DNA of 64,000 nt from Cherax quadricarinatus (GCF_038502225.1 NC_091369.1:11131069-11195068); one strand, 5' to 3'. Positions 32,519 to 44,115 are shown, counted from the stretch's first letter. Notes: generated by a model from the sequence alone, not told the origin. Numbers and translations are program-made.

Positions 32519-32975
32519 AAGAGTGTAGAATTAGGTCATATAAAAGAACTGGTGAGAAATCAGCAAATTTGGTTAAGAATAACAATGCTGGGAGTGAGAG
32601 AGAGAAATGTGGTTATACAAAATTTGATAGCACATGAACTTGGATATTCAAGAGTGACAGTGGTGAGGCGCCTGACAATGATTTATGACGTGTAAATTAT
32701 ATTATCTTTGTACGCATAAAAAGAAATAAAAATTTGAATTTGAAGAAACGTTAGAAAGTTAATATTTTGAGAAGCTGTTGAACGTAGATGAAGACTGAAG
32801 GTTTATGCTTGGGACAGTGAGGGATGAAATTTGTTGGAGTTGACTTGCTATTCACTCAGGTGAGTAAATAACAAGAAATGAGTATAAAGTGAGTGAAGGA
32901 GGATTTAAATTAAAATTTGTAAAATGACCAGGAATGTATAATATAAAGATTCGAATATTTAAACGAGATATTGAG
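32519..32975. other. No recognisable feature
   Basis: A/G-rich sequence with no family match. Confidence 0.5.
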
Positions 32976-33842
32976 GGATAATTTGTTGGTATGATGAGTG
33001 TGTTGGTATGATGAGTGTGTTGGTATGGTGAGTGTTGGTATGGTGAGTGTTGGTATGGTGAGTGTTGGTATGGTGAGTGTTGGTATGGTGAGTGTTGGTA
33101 TGGTGAGTGTTGGTATGGTGAGTGTTGGTATGGTGAGTGTGTTGGTATGGTGAGTGTTGGTATGGTGAGTGTGTTGGTATGGTGAGTGTTGGTATGGTGA
33201 GTGTGTTGATATGGTGAGTGTTGGTATGGTGAGTGTGTTGGTATGGTGAGTGTTGGTATGGTGAGTGTTGGTATAGTGAGTGTTGGTATGGTGAGTGTTG
33301 GTATGGTGAGTGTGTTGGTATGGTGAGTGTTGGTATGGTGAGTGTGTTGGTATGGTGAGTGTTGGTATGGTGAGTGTTGGTATGGTGAGTGTGTTGGTAT
33401 GATGAGTGTGTTGGTATGGTGAGTGTTGGTATGGTGAGTGTGTTGGTATGATGAGTGTGTTGATATGGTGAGTGTTGGTATGGTGAGTGTTGATATGGTG
33501 AGTATTGGTATGGTGAGTGTGTTGGTATGGTGAGTGTTGGTATGGTGAGTGTTGATATGGTGAGTGTTGGTATGGTGAGTGTGTTGGTATGGTGAGTGTT
33601 GGTATGGTGAGTGTTGATATGGTGAGTGTTGGTATGGTGAGTGTGTTGGTATGGTGAGTGTTGGTATGGTGAGTGTTGGTATGGTGAGTGTGTTGGTATG
33701 GTGAGTGTTGGTATGGTGAGTGTTGGTATGGTGAGTGTTGGTATGGTGAGTGTGTTGGTATGGTGAGTGTTGGTATGGTGAGTGTTGGTATGGTGAGTGT
33801 TGGTATGGTGAGTGTTGGTATGGTGAGTGTTGGTATGGTGCG
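32976..33842. repeat. 15/17-bp minisatellite
   Basis: Units GTGTTGGTATGGTGA (15 bp) and GTGTGTTGGTATGGTGA (17 bp) alternate irregularly, about 55 copies, with GATGA and TTGATATGG variants. The 2-bp difference is one GT step, so unit length changes through dinucleotide slippage. Confidence 0.95.
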
Positions 33843-34355
33843 GTGACTTTTAATTTTTGAGATGCAAGAATGTACTGGCAGAGAGCAAGTTTGGTTAATT
33901 TATATTAAGAAAAGGGAACAAGAGTTGAATTATAGGAGAATATGTCTGTTGTGTGCTAAAACAAATGGCATAATTGTAATTGATGGTGAAGAGAAAATGT
34001 GTATGTAGAAGAGCAGAATAGATCAAGTTTTTGCAACAAAACACCAATAACAGTTTTTGTATAATTGAAAGTTTTTGCAATTTTTATAGATTTGTCAATT
34101 GGAGATGACGAGATGAATCAGAGAGCTATATTTGTAGTTTAGTAAATGTATGGAATAAGTGATAACTTCAAGCACAATTATAAGGATCAGGTTATTCATG
34201 GTATACAGTGAAGAATTAGACACATGTGCACTTTCCACAATTCTTTACGTTCATAATATGGTCAGTCACTCACAGTACTCTCTCTGTGTACACATTAATT
34301 AAAATATATATTAAAATTTAAGTATTCATAGTCTGTCTAATTAGTATGTTCACAT
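33843..34355. other. Unrecognised; FB1 end fragment at about 34205-34232
   Basis: CAGTGAAGAATTAGACACATGTGCA matches the outer end of the FB1 palindrome at 54.38 kb over its common 20 bases. Nothing else is assignable. Confidence 0.4.
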
Positions 34356-34356
34356 A

Positions 34357-34435
34357 TTTTTTTTCAACGAAGCGGCCGCATCCCACCGAGGCAAGGTGAC
34401 CTAAAAAGAAAAAAATGGAAGTTTTTCTTTTTAAA
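34357..34435 (-). mobile_element. LINE-C 3'-end fragment
   Basis: GCGGCCGCATCCCACCGAGGC, AAGGTGACCTAAAAAGAAAAA parallel GGCCGATTCCCACCAAGGC, AGGGCGGCCCGAGAAAGAAAA at the LINE-C 3' end. Confidence 0.6.
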
Positions 34436-35097
34436 TTTAGTAATTTCTGCTGGAGATGAAGTTACTAGTCTCTTGCTCCCATGTTACATATATTTATAAA
34501 ATTAATATTTGTTTAGTTGCTCAAGTGAAAATGATAAACCCTTGCATAAGCTTAAAGAGGAAAGCCATATAATTCACATAATTTATATAATTCCTTTACA
34601 TTTCTGTCTCTCACTTTGCAAAAATAAGAATAAATGAAACTGAAAATAAATGTAACTGTTAAATACTTTACGAAATAAATGCAGATTCTAATAAAGAATT
34701 AATCAGAAGATCACGTACCTAGGAAATGGAAAGCTCACAGACAGGACCGTCTTTCACAAATAAAAAAAAAAGTGACTTATCGCCTGGAAGTCACTGAAAT
34801 CCCAGAAAATCCAAGTGTCGAATCATGGATTGTGTTGGCAGGATTTATGTGGGTGTGAGTGGATTGTCCTTGGTGGAGCTTATTACGTGGTCCCCGGTCC
34901 CCAGAGAGCTGAGCCTCTTTTAAAAGTGGGTAAGGGGGGGTGACGGCAGTAGTAGTAGCTAGTTGGTAGTGGTTCTTGATTTCTGCCATCCTACCACCAC
35001 TGCCACTCTTACCACCCCTGCTATCCCAACCTCCACTATCATCCCTATCACAACTGCAGTCTACCACCACTGCTAACCCGTACACGGCTCAGCCAAC
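34436..35097. other. No recognisable feature
   Basis: A/T-rich then mixed sequence. Short CCACCACTGCCACTC triplets at 34.99-35.07 kb. Confidence 0.5.
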
Positions 35098-35111
35098 AGA
35101 AAGAGAGAGAA

Positions 35112-35148
<37 letters not shown>

Positions 35149-35172
35149 AGAGGGAGAGGGAGAGGGGGATGG
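35098..35172. repeat. (GA)n / GGGAGA microsatellite
   Basis: GA units passing into GGGAGAGGGAGAGGG. Confidence 0.9.
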
Positions 35173-35284
35173 GGTGCTCTTCAGTTATGGCCAGGGTGTC
35201 CGGAAACACCGCTTGCACTAAGGACATATAGTAGCGTAGTGGTTGTTCCAGCAGGATGTGTCAGCCACACGACAAGTACAGTGG

Positions 35285-35445
35285 TAGTCGAGGCTTCGAA
35301 AAATCCTCATCCTTCAAGGCAAGAAGTCAGGAAGCTGCTTTAGTGTTCCTCTTAATTTAAAAAAAAGAACTGTCTTACCCTTTATCAAATCCAGTATGAT
35401 TGCCTCCCATTTCACACGTGCTGTATGACCCCTACGGAAATGGCA
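35285..35445 (+). repeat. REP-A, decayed
   Basis: CATCCTTCAAGGCAAGAAGTC, CAGTATGATTGCCTCCCATT, CACACGTGCTGTATGACCCC and TACGGAAATGGCACTTA follow the family order, with poor conservation of the TTTAGCGCTTC block. Confidence 0.45.
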
Positions 35446-35489
35446 CTTACTTCATTTAAAACACTAATAACGTATTTGCAAGTGTTGAT

Positions 35490-35695
35490 CAGAGTAATGA
35501 GAGACAAGAGAAGGTAAAGCATGACAAGTGGAAGAAAGAATGAGGAACAAGAGAAGGTAATGTGTGGCAAGTGGAAGGAATGTGTGACAAGAAGGGTAGT
35601 GTGTGAGAAGAAGAAGGAATAAAAGACAAAAGAAGGTAGTGTGTAAGGAGTGGAAGGAGGAATGAGAACAAGAGAAGGTAGTGTGAGAGACATGA
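35490..35695. repeat. Degenerate A/G-rich tandem repeat
   Basis: Loose recurrence of ACAAGAGAAGGTAATGTG and TGGAAGGAATG, about six units of 30-45 bp. Confidence 0.65.
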
Positions 35696-36119
35696 CCTCT
35701 GTAACAAGCCTTTGAAGTTTATTGGAATTCTTGTCCTTAACCCTGTAAATCTGTTAGAGAGACAGAGAGACGGCAGAACAAGAATATATGGATACACAAA
35801 AAGCTTTGGAAGTAGGCCACAAGAGAGGGTTAATAGCAGTACATCTGGATATTCTGTACATCTGCAATTAATGTCTTATCTACTGACATTAAATTTAGGA
35901 CATTTACCTAATATGTCTGGTTTCTTATTTTCATGAACAAGATACTTCAGTATATTACATAGGTTATTATTCTATCTCTATATTCATCTATAACTGGACT
36001 ATCAAGCTCATAGTAGTCAAGAGAATAACCATAAGGTCGACCACATACTACGTATTTAGTTTGATCATCTGTTATCTGCCAAATTGATAGAAGTACTTGT
36101 AAGTACACCTACAAGATCA

Positions 36120-37018
36120 TTAAGCCTTTTCACATTGCAAGTTGCTCCGTAAGTTATCTTATCTATCTTCATATTATCGTTGTGATAGATCTACTCAGGC
36201 TTCTACATGTTTTCCTATGACATTCATATGTATATCCTTTATATTTTCTTTAGTTAGTTCGTCAACCGCATCAGTGAGGAGTAATTTAATGTGTGATGAA
36301 ATTCATAAGTATTTTGTATTAATTTCTTTTCCTCTGTTTTTTTTTAATATCTATACATGATTTTTTCAGTGAGTATGTTGCTAGTCATTATGTGAGTCAG
36401 TTACCTACAGTGATAACATATAACCAGTAATAATGAAGGAGTCCACTCGGTGTCATGATTTAAGTTTATTGCCACTAGGATGGCGAACAATTCAATTTGC
36501 AGTGTAGACGGCCAATTGTTAATTTTTATGTCTAACTCAACATGGTTGCTATAGCTCTTAACTAGGGTGGTGACCACAAGAGCAGATACAGTTCTGCCAG
36601 TAGACTTCTGCTTACATCCATCACTGTATATAATTTGTGATATATTATTACTAACAGTTAAGCCAGAAGATTCTTGAACAGCTACTTTTGCAAGTATTAA
36701 ATTACTTGCTTGAAGGGATTACTAGTGATGAGCTTCATGGGAGGGACTTGCAGGTATGTGATATTAAATGAAAAAGCTTCCGTGGAGAGGTGAAAAGCTC
36801 CTGCTACAGAGATACAATTCGTGTAGGTTTTTAAAACTTACTGTAATTGGACCTTTTCACATTCCATCTAGATGTGTTTATTTACTTCCAGACAAATATT
36901 TAGTAAGATTTATGGTGACAATGTGTAGTTCACCTCTTAACATTCTAATATCAAGTATAGTGTTAATCTCATTTATCCTATTATTGATGTTACGAACACC
37001 AAGAACCTCACGTTGAGA
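36120..37018 (-). pseudogene. LINE-D: relic of RT end plus RNase H domain
   Basis: Minus-strand translation of about 36440-36640 gives an uninterrupted RNase H-like segment: IIYSDGCKQKSTGRT (first acidic residue), VELDIKINNWPSTL, QIELFAILVAINL (Glu) and NHDTEWTP. Near 36.28 kb, DAVDELTKENIKD resembles the last RNase H motif. Upstream on the same strand (36.77-37.02 kb), REVLGVRNINNRINEIN and RMLRGELHIVTINLTKYL run between stop codons, and NLILAKVAVQESSG links into RNase H in a shifted frame. Multiple stops and frameshifts show long decay. RNase H occurs in I/R1/Nimb-type LINEs and some LTR elements; the clade is not resolved. Confidence 0.55.
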
Positions 37019-37179
37019 ATCTTGGTAGTTTTATGACAGGTAATAATAATTCTGAGTTTTTATTTTGCATTAGCTTCAGTGAATTTTCTTTAGAGAGTGA
37101 GAGAAAAGAAATGAAGGACGAAGGGAGGTGAGGAGGTGTGTGATTAGGATCTGTGCCAGTGAAGACAGTGGATGAATGT

Positions 37180-37455
37180 AACCTGGACTAGGGAGGAACC
37201 ACCACCTGGTCTAGGGGGCGCCACCACCTGATTTAGGGAAACACCACCACCTGGTCTAGGGGAACCACCACCTGATCTTAGGGAACACCACCACCTGGTC
37301 TAGGGACACCACCACCTGGTCTAGGGGAACACAACCACCTGATTTAGGGAAACACCACCACCTGGACTAGGGGCACCACCACCTGATGTAAGGGAACACC
37401 ACCACCTGGTGTAGGGGAATCACCGTCACCTGGTGTAGGGGAAGGACCGCTCAAC
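37180..37455. repeat. ~22-bp minisatellite (ACCACCACCTGGTCTAGGGGA)
   Basis: About 12 units of ACCACCACCTGGTCTAGGG with GATTTA and GATGTA variants and small indels. Confidence 0.85.
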
Positions 37456-37494
37456 CACCTTCCTGCAGAGGGGAAACAAGTCACTCAAGGGGAG

Positions 37495-37580
37495 CCAACG
37501 GCCCGGGAGAGACAAACGACTGAGGGGAGACAAACTGCTAGGGGAGAAGGACGACTGAGGGGAAACAAACGACTGAGATT
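37495..37580. repeat. Short A/G-rich tandem (ACTGAGGGGAGACAAAC)
   Basis: Four to five loose copies of GACAAACGACTGAGGGGA. Confidence 0.6.
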
Positions 37581-37689
37581 AAAGAAACTGAAGTGAAGGG
37601 AAAGACTGTGGTAGAGAACCTATCCAGGGAAAAGTAATGGAAGTAACGGCAAGTGATGAACATGAATGAAACAAAGAGGAACTACTGGA

Positions 37690-37835
37690 TAAATGGGTGA
37701 CGCGTACCACGTAGAGATAAAGAGGTGAAGTGAAACACGTAGAGATAAAGAGGTGAGGTGAAATTCGTAGAGATAAAGCGGTGAAGTGAAACTCGTAGAG
37801 ATAAAGAAAGAGGTGAGGCATAACACGTAGAGATA
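37690..37835. repeat. ~28-bp tandem repeat (CGTAGAGATAAAGAGGTGA)
   Basis: Five copies of CGTAGAGATAAAGAGGTGA followed by GTGAAAC or a variant. Confidence 0.85.
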
Positions 37836-37882
37836 ATTTAACTTGATTTTCTTTATCTTTTTTACTTATTTTTCTTACTCTT

Positions 37883-37887
<5 letters not shown>

Positions 37888-37960
<73 letters not shown>
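37888..37960. repeat. (CT)n microsatellite
   Basis: About 34 CT units. Confidence 0.97.
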
Positions 37961-37968
<8 letters not shown>

Positions 37969-38438
37969 ATTCCCACCCCTTTGCAATCTTAACCATTCTT
38001 TCCCCCTCTGTCTCTCTTCCATCTCATTTCTCTTCCTTTCTCCTTCTCCCCTCTTATTTCCCTCTTTCCTCTCCCCTTTTATTGCTCACTTTCCCCTCGC
38101 TTCCATCACTGAGACGTAGACTCTGTTAGCAAGACCCGAACACAACTTGTTTGGAAAACTGAGCGAAGGGGAGATAGGGGATAGGAGGGGAGGGAGAGAA
38201 AGGAGAAGGGAAGGCGACTGAAGGGATGAGAGAAAGGGGAGAGGGAAAAATGGATGAGAGCACATAGGAAAGGCAGACAGCTGAAGACTTTACAGTCTGT
38301 ACTGTGGCTATCTGCAGAGGAAGGTTTATTATCTCTTTACTTTATTACCTTATTACTTATTGTCTTCTTTTATTACTTGGTTCTCTTGTCAAATGATTGA
38401 GGCAAGGAAAGTAAAAGTGAAGGCTCTCATCCCACCCT
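37961..38438. other. No recognisable feature
   Basis: CT-rich, then A/G-rich (38.16-38.28 kb), then T-rich sequence without tandem order. Confidence 0.5.
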
Positions 38439-38439
38439 C

Positions 38440-38717
38440 CTTTCTATAATATTCTCTTATACGTTTAAAGATATATTTTTTCATTTATGCAATGTAAAAG
38501 TTAATTTTGTACCAAAAGAACCTTAGAGAACTTACCTAACCCTATAAGAAGCGCAGTTTAATTTAGTAATAAACAAACACAATGAAACATATTTTTTTCG
38601 TTAGGTTCAGAATGATTTTTGCGAAATTATTGCTTACACAAATTTTCGCTTGCCTTATTCGGCATGAAGAGCGTTGCTGTTTAAGCCAAAATAGCAGGTT
38701 TTACCTATTCGGCACGA
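38440..38717 (+). mobile_element. MITE-1, 5'-truncated copy
   Basis: CTTATACGTTTAAAGATATA, ACCTTAGAGAACTTACCTAACC, GAAATTATTGCTTACACAAA and the right end TTTTACCTATTCGGCACGA. The left inverted end is missing. Its right end abuts (AC)n rather than (TA)n. Confidence 0.75.
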
Positions 38718-38721
38718 CACC

Positions 38722-38724
<3 letters not shown>

Positions 38725-38787
<63 letters not shown>

Positions 38788-38862
38788 CACACCTACACAC
38801 ACCTACACACACCTATACACACCTACTACACCTACACACACATACACCTACACACCAACAAA
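38725..38862. repeat. (AC)n and (ACACCT)n tract
   Basis: About 30 AC units followed by CACCTACACACACCTACAC-type units. Confidence 0.95.
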
Positions 38863-38897
38863 TATTATCTCTCGGTCCACATCAGGATTCGATCCTA
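38862..38897 (-). mobile_element. SINE-3-like B-box fragment
   Basis: The minus strand reads AGGATCGAATCCTGATGTGG then ACCGAGAGATAATATT, matching TTTCGAATCCTGCTGTGGAC, TGAGAGATAATATT at 59.08-59.11 kb. Confidence 0.5.
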
Positions 38898-38902
38898 CTT
38901 AC

Positions 38903-40030
38903 GCCACACAGTGGCCAGTTTATTATGTATTCTTGTACCCTTGCTCGTTAATGCAAATATGTAATCAGCCAATCATGTGGCAGAACCTCATTGTTTAAAA
39001 ACATGCAGACATGGCCAAGAGGTTCAGTTGTTGTTCAAATCAGACATTAGAATTTGGAAGAAAAGTGACTTTGACAGTGGAATGATTGTTAGTGCCAGAC
39101 GAGGCAGTTTGAGTATCTCAGAACTGCGGATCTCTCTCGGGATTTTCAAGCACAAAAGTCTCTAGAGTTCCCAGAGAATGGTGTGAAAAACAAAACATTC
39201 AGTGAGTCGTAGTTTTGTGGGCGAAAACGCCTTCATAATGAGAAATGTCAGAGGAGAATTGCCCGACTGATTCAAGCTGACAGGAAGGCGACAGTAACTC
39301 AGATAACCACGCACTATAACAGTGGTATGCAAAATAGTATCTCTGAATGCATAACACGTCGAACCTTAAAGTGGAAGGACAACAGCAGCAAAAGATCACA
39401 CCGGGTTCCACTCCCGTCACGTGAGACCAGGAAACTAAGGCTACAGTGAGCACAGGTTCACTAAATCTAAACAGTTTGAAGGACTGGATTCCGTTACCTG
39501 GGCCGACGAATCGCGATTTCTGCTGCTACATGCAGATGTCAGGGTCAGAACTTGATGTAAACAACTTGAATCCATGTATCTATGTAGAGTTGGTGTAATG
39601 GTGTGGGGGAGTGCTTTCCTGGCACACATTGGGTCCCATAATACCAATTGAGTATCGTTTATATACCATAACCTTCCTGAGTGTTGTTGCTGACTATGTG
39701 CATCCCTTTATGGCCAAAGTCCACCAGGATAACGCACCATGTCACAAGCACATATCATCTCCAGCTAGTTCTACGAACATGGCAGTGAGTTCATTGGACA
39801 GTCGCCAGATATCATTCCTTTGAGATGTGGTAGAACGAGAGTTGCTCAGCCTGAATGTGTATCCGACAGATTTGCAACAACTACGTAATGCTATCATGTC
39901 AGCATGGACTGGGATGTTTAAGGAATGTTTGCAACACCTTGTTGAATCCATGACACGAAGAATTCAAACTGTTATGGGGCCCCCAGTAAAAGAAGGGTGC
40001 ACCTAATTAAGTGGCCACTGAGCGAATATA
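38903..40030 (+). pseudogene. Tc1-like DNA transposon, decayed
   Basis: The ends are inverted: CACAGTGGCCAGTTTATTATG at 38906 and, on the right, CACCTAATTAAGTGGCCACTG (40000-40020). The first coding part (38990-39165) has WKKSDFDSGMIVSARRG and LSISEL of the N-terminal helix-turn-helix. A DDE domain remnant follows: WADESRF near 39499, VMVWG near 39596, QDNAPCHK near 39725, then SPDIIPL with the third acidic region deleted, and VERELLSLNVYPTDLQQLRNA-type C-terminal sequence to 40005. Several stops and frameshifts break it, so it is inactive. Layout and wording closely match the Tc1-like family I remember from teleosts. Confidence 0.85.
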
Positions 40031-40485
40031 CTGTATATATCCTGTAAATATAATCAATGCATGAAAAATGACTCGAAAATAAACCTTTTGCGCTAACAAG
40101 TCACAAATGGAATTAATATTAGTGTGTGTGTGTGTGTTCGTAGGCGAAGCGCCGTGACAGATATAAACGTAATTAGCACTAGGATCAGAGAGAGTGAGCA
40201 AATATAATGATTAGTTGCACTGAGTTGGGATAAGGTCCCTTGCTTTGACCTTCCACTTGGCTGTGCTATACGTAGTCACATTAATTACATGTACTGGCGT
40301 GTGTGTGTATACAGTTACTCTCATATTTGTGTTTGTGGCACCGAGTCTTCCTCAGTGATCAGTTTGGCACATACCGTTTATGAATTATTTATGAACCTGT
40401 TTTTATCTATGTCATTCCCCTTTTTTCACTTAGATTTTTTTCCGTCATTTTTATATCCTTTCTACATTTTTCTCTCCCACTCTAT

Positions 40486-40488
<3 letters not shown>
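40031..40488. other. No recognisable feature
   Basis: A/T-rich sequence, short GT run at 40122-40138. Confidence 0.5.

Positions 40489-40566
<78 letters not shown>
40489..40566. repeat. (CT)n microsatellite
   Basis: About 38 CT units. Confidence 0.97.
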
Positions 40567-40569
<3 letters not shown>

Positions 40570-40883
40570 ATCCACTCATTTATCTTAAAAAAAAATATCT
40601 ATCTCTACAAATATCTATTATTCAGGTATTTTTTTTATTTTTACTTTTATCTCTTCTGCCTTCAATGTGCTCTTTCTCTTCTGTTCTTCATCTCCTCCTC
40701 CTCCTCTCTCTCTCCCTTCTTGCCTTCTCAATCCTCCGTCTCTCCTGTTCTCCTTCCCTCCCTCCCTTCCTTTTCTCCTCCTCTTCCTTCCACAATATCA
40801 GTATCTTCTAATTCAAGTTTGAGGATACTCCTACAATAGGGTAAAAAAAAAAAAAGTTTTCTCGTAGACTCGAGATCGGCGTT

Positions 40884-40914
<31 letters not shown>

Positions 40915-43030
40915 GTGACCCTTCATTAAAATTTGGTTTTCAGCTTTTTTGGTCCCCCTGAGGGTGGCGGTAATGACCAGACCAAATTGTCTGGCGATCG
41001 CATCATTAAGTTCCCCAGTCCGTTACTGCCACTCCTCCAAGGGAGGAAGCAGACAGAAATAAAAAAAAAATTATTTTGTTACTTTCTAGGTCCCCCTTTA
41101 TCTCTTCCCGTTTTCTTCTTAATACATTTCCGTTTTCTGTCGTTTCTCATGTTTGCTGTCCTGCTTTGAGTTTGTATTTACATTTTTTAATATATTTCGT
41201 ATATATTTGTATATTTTATTTAGATTTCTCTCATATCCTTTGTAGCATTTCCCGTTTTTATATGTTCCGAATTTCTAAATTTCCTTTTTTTGTTTTTCAT
41301 TCTTTTATTTGATTTTTTTTTCTTTTTTTTCCATATATTTCAGTCTTCTATATCCTCCATGCATTTTTTCGTTTTTTCTGTTATTATCCTTTTGTAATAT
41401 TCATGTTGGTCTCGCCTAAGTCGTTAAACGAATCAACAAGCGAACTCGTACCCAAATGGATATCCATATTCAAACTCGTATCCATTACATGAGGATGTAT
41501 ATCAGAGCGGACCCAAACAGACGCATATATTGGATGGCAACAAGAAGGAACTATCCATTCCTCGGAGCTTCCAGCTCTGGAGGCTGTCCAACTATGTCCA
41601 CAGGTTAGTTTTTTTGTAGTTTAGAACACGATTTTTTTTAATTGGTGTGCGAGGGAAAACTTCAACAGATAGGAGTAGCGAGCGAGTATATGGTAACGAT
41701 AGTTTGATTGTCGGCTGCTTGTTAATTAAGGTAGGGTCAGTCTAGCTCCCGCTATCCCTTCCCCCCCTTCTCCCCCCTCCCCCCGAAAGGTGACGTGTGG
41801 GGCTCCGGCCAAACAGTAATCACTCGACTCACAACTCCCAGCACAACTGTAAGTAAAATGCCTCTGCTCCTGTTTTATTTGATAGCTTAGTTAAAAGCTT
41901 CACTTTTGTCTAGTCTTGAGACTTAGTTCATCCTGCCTTGACTCTCATGATTAAAAATCTTGTCTTTAAATCCTCACCATTCTTTTAAATGCCTTACACT
42001 TATCATGGAGAGTGATTTCTTAAGCAGTGGCTAACCTGTCTCTTTCCAGCTTGGAATGACAGATCGGGTCACCTGCCAACCAACGAGAAGTATTGAAGGA
42101 GACGGACTAACGTCCCAAGACATCACTTTTTAATCTACCTACCTGATTACCTGTAGGCGAAAGCAGACCGTAACCCCTCATCTTGGTAGTGGTAAAGAAT
42201 CTGCTTTCCTGTCATCTGGACTGACTATTCAAGGCTATAGACTCTGTGAAGACCTAGCCGTTGGGTTGTCACCAACACCTGTGACCCCCGCACATCATCA
42301 GCAACGGCTACAATTGCTACAAGACGGTGTCAACCTCCACCAGACACCCCAGTATCACTGTATATATATTAGCGTTGAATTCAAATGTCATTTTTTCATT
42401 TCATTTTTCATTTTTCTTTCAATTAGGATACACATTCATGTTTTATTGTTTTATATTTTCCATTTCTAAATAATAAAGTGTTTATCATTGTCTGTTATTA
42501 TTTCTTTTTCTATTCATTAATTTTCCTGAGGAGGAGCCAGCCTTGGTAATACTGTCTGAAGTTGTTACAGGACTGAGTAAGCCTTCACATGGTGTTTAAA
42601 AAACATAACATTTATTTTAATGTTATATTTAATATTTGACTGGGTTGACCAGTAAGCTAGCAGACCTTGGTTCAATGACCAAATGCTCCGCCGACCACCG
42701 AGAAGTTCGTCATATCGGGACCAGCGATATGAGAAATTTCTTGTTACCTGTTAAGCAAAATTCAACTGTCATCACTACACATGCATGACAGATTTAACGA
42801 CGCTGAAACAAAAAGTGTTCGTACGTTGTAATTTACAGATATTCATTGTGTAAATCATGTCCATTGGTCAGTTTTTAGTTGCAAGTATTAGCAGCCAGGT
42901 TTTCCAGTGGTTGAGGGTTATAATGATCCATATTTAACTTAACCTATTCCAAATTTGTGAGGGCGAAGCCATTTTAAAAGATCTAAGTAATATGAAGAGT
43001 AAAAGTCACAGTAAAGTGGCAGGAATAACT
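40567..43030. other. Unassigned 2.4-kb region with poly(T) and a possible poly(A) site
   Basis: Pyrimidine-rich sequence (40.65-40.80 kb), a 28-nt T run at 40887-40914, then T-rich sequence to 41.4 kb. 41.41-42.35 kb is more balanced and shows possible splice-donor-like GGTTAGT and TGTAAGT sites. AATAATAAAGTGTTTATC at about 42469 is a plausible polyadenylation signal. No continuous coding frame or protein domain supports a gene; it could be an LTR or UTR fragment. CCTGAGGAGGAGCCAGCCTTG at 42525 resembles nothing else in the window. Confidence 0.35.
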
Positions 43031-43031
43031 C

Positions 43032-43142
43032 ACAACTAAAGCACAAAAAGGCACAATACCGTGACTGGAACAATACACAAATAACCCGCACATAGGAGAG
43101 AGGAGCTTACGACGACGTTTCGGTCCGACTTGCACCATTTAC
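43032..43142 (-). repeat. FB2 half-element
   Basis: GGCACAATACCGTGACTGG, AATAACCCGCACATAGGAG and ACGACGTTTCGGTCCGACTTG are the reverse complement of the FB2 copy at 26.76-26.85 kb. Confidence 0.65.
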
Positions 43143-43511
43143 TAAAATTTTCCCTCCTTGTTTTGTTAGACTTTAACAGAGATTGCAAGAATGGGGTGGG
43201 AAAGGTTTTGTGGCAGTATAAACCAATGAAAAAGGTTGTGAGTAGACAGGAAAAGAGGTAAGAAAAATTAAGTAGCCTGGCCACTTTCGGTGGGGTTTAA
43301 ATTTTTTTTTTTTAATGTCTTATAATGACAAATGTGTTAGGTCAAGATTTCCTTCTGAAGTGCCAGGTTTTCAACTGGAAGAAGGGAGGGGAGGACGAAT
43401 GGGTGGACAATGCTCCAATTGTAAGCAGTCTTATGCAGCTTCATGGTGGGGTATGACCTATTGATGAACTCCTTGGTTGGCTACTTCTTTCTGTTTGTAT
43501 TTTAAGGTGTA
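43143..43511. other. No recognisable feature
   Basis: Mixed sequence with a short T run near 43302. Confidence 0.5.
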
Positions 43512-43810
43512 CAGTAAGGCCTCACTTAATGTCGTTTCCTTCAACGTCGTTTCGTTATAACGTTGATGAGAGAAAAAAAATTGATTCCCGGCTGGGGCCA
43601 CTGTGTGGAGTTTGCAGGTGTTGAACTGCGTGGTGGTAGGAGGTGCTCCTTACAGTTTTCGCTTTGCAAACATTGCTGCACAGTGCTGAAGGTGCATTGT
43701 GCACCCTTCATGTTTATATTAACCTATGGTAAAATTGGTTTCGTTATACGTCGTTTCACTTAAAGTCGCAGTTTCCAAGAACCTATCACCGACATTAAGT
43801 GAGGACACTG
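43512..43810. mobile_element. Tigger/pogo-like MITE (299 bp)
   Basis: Left end CAGTAAGGCCTCACTTAATG and right end ATTAAGTGAGGACACTG are inverted, sharing CTCACTTAATGTCG. Next to them are subterminal TCGTTTCGTTATAACG and TTTCGTTATACGTCGTTTCA. Length, ends beginning CAGT and subterminal CGTT words resemble non-autonomous Tigger-type elements. I cannot confirm a TA duplication: TA lies at the left, not clearly at the right. Confidence 0.65.
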
Positions 43811-44115
43811 TGTTGTGTATAATTTTTTATTGATAAAAGCGCTGAGTGAATTAGATGAAAGCTAAAAAAAATTCTATTACTTGGAATTACAAACACAATT
43901 TTAAACTCTCTAAAGAGCAAGAGAGAAATACCCGCACCTGTAAAGCCAATTTGATAAGATAAATCAGTCCAAGAAAATACTAAACGCTTGCTAAATCATA
44001 TATGTTAAAGTTAAACAGCAACACAGTATAGAAAATTTTCATGTTACTGCTGAAGGAATCTCTCAGAAATATCGAAATCACGGCAGTTTATCTGAGTCAC
44101 GTAGAACGTAAGAAG
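43811..44115. other. No recognisable feature
   Basis: A-rich sequence leading into the next array. Confidence 0.5.

Noticed and set aside
39199..39951. Minus-strand open frames inside the Tc1-like element
   Set aside because: Antisense to the transposase remnant, which reads on the plus strand.
41410..42480. Possible multi-exon gene with splice-donor-like sites and a poly(A) signal
   Set aside because: No coding frame of convincing length or conserved motif; donor-like words are common by chance. Kept only as an unassigned region.
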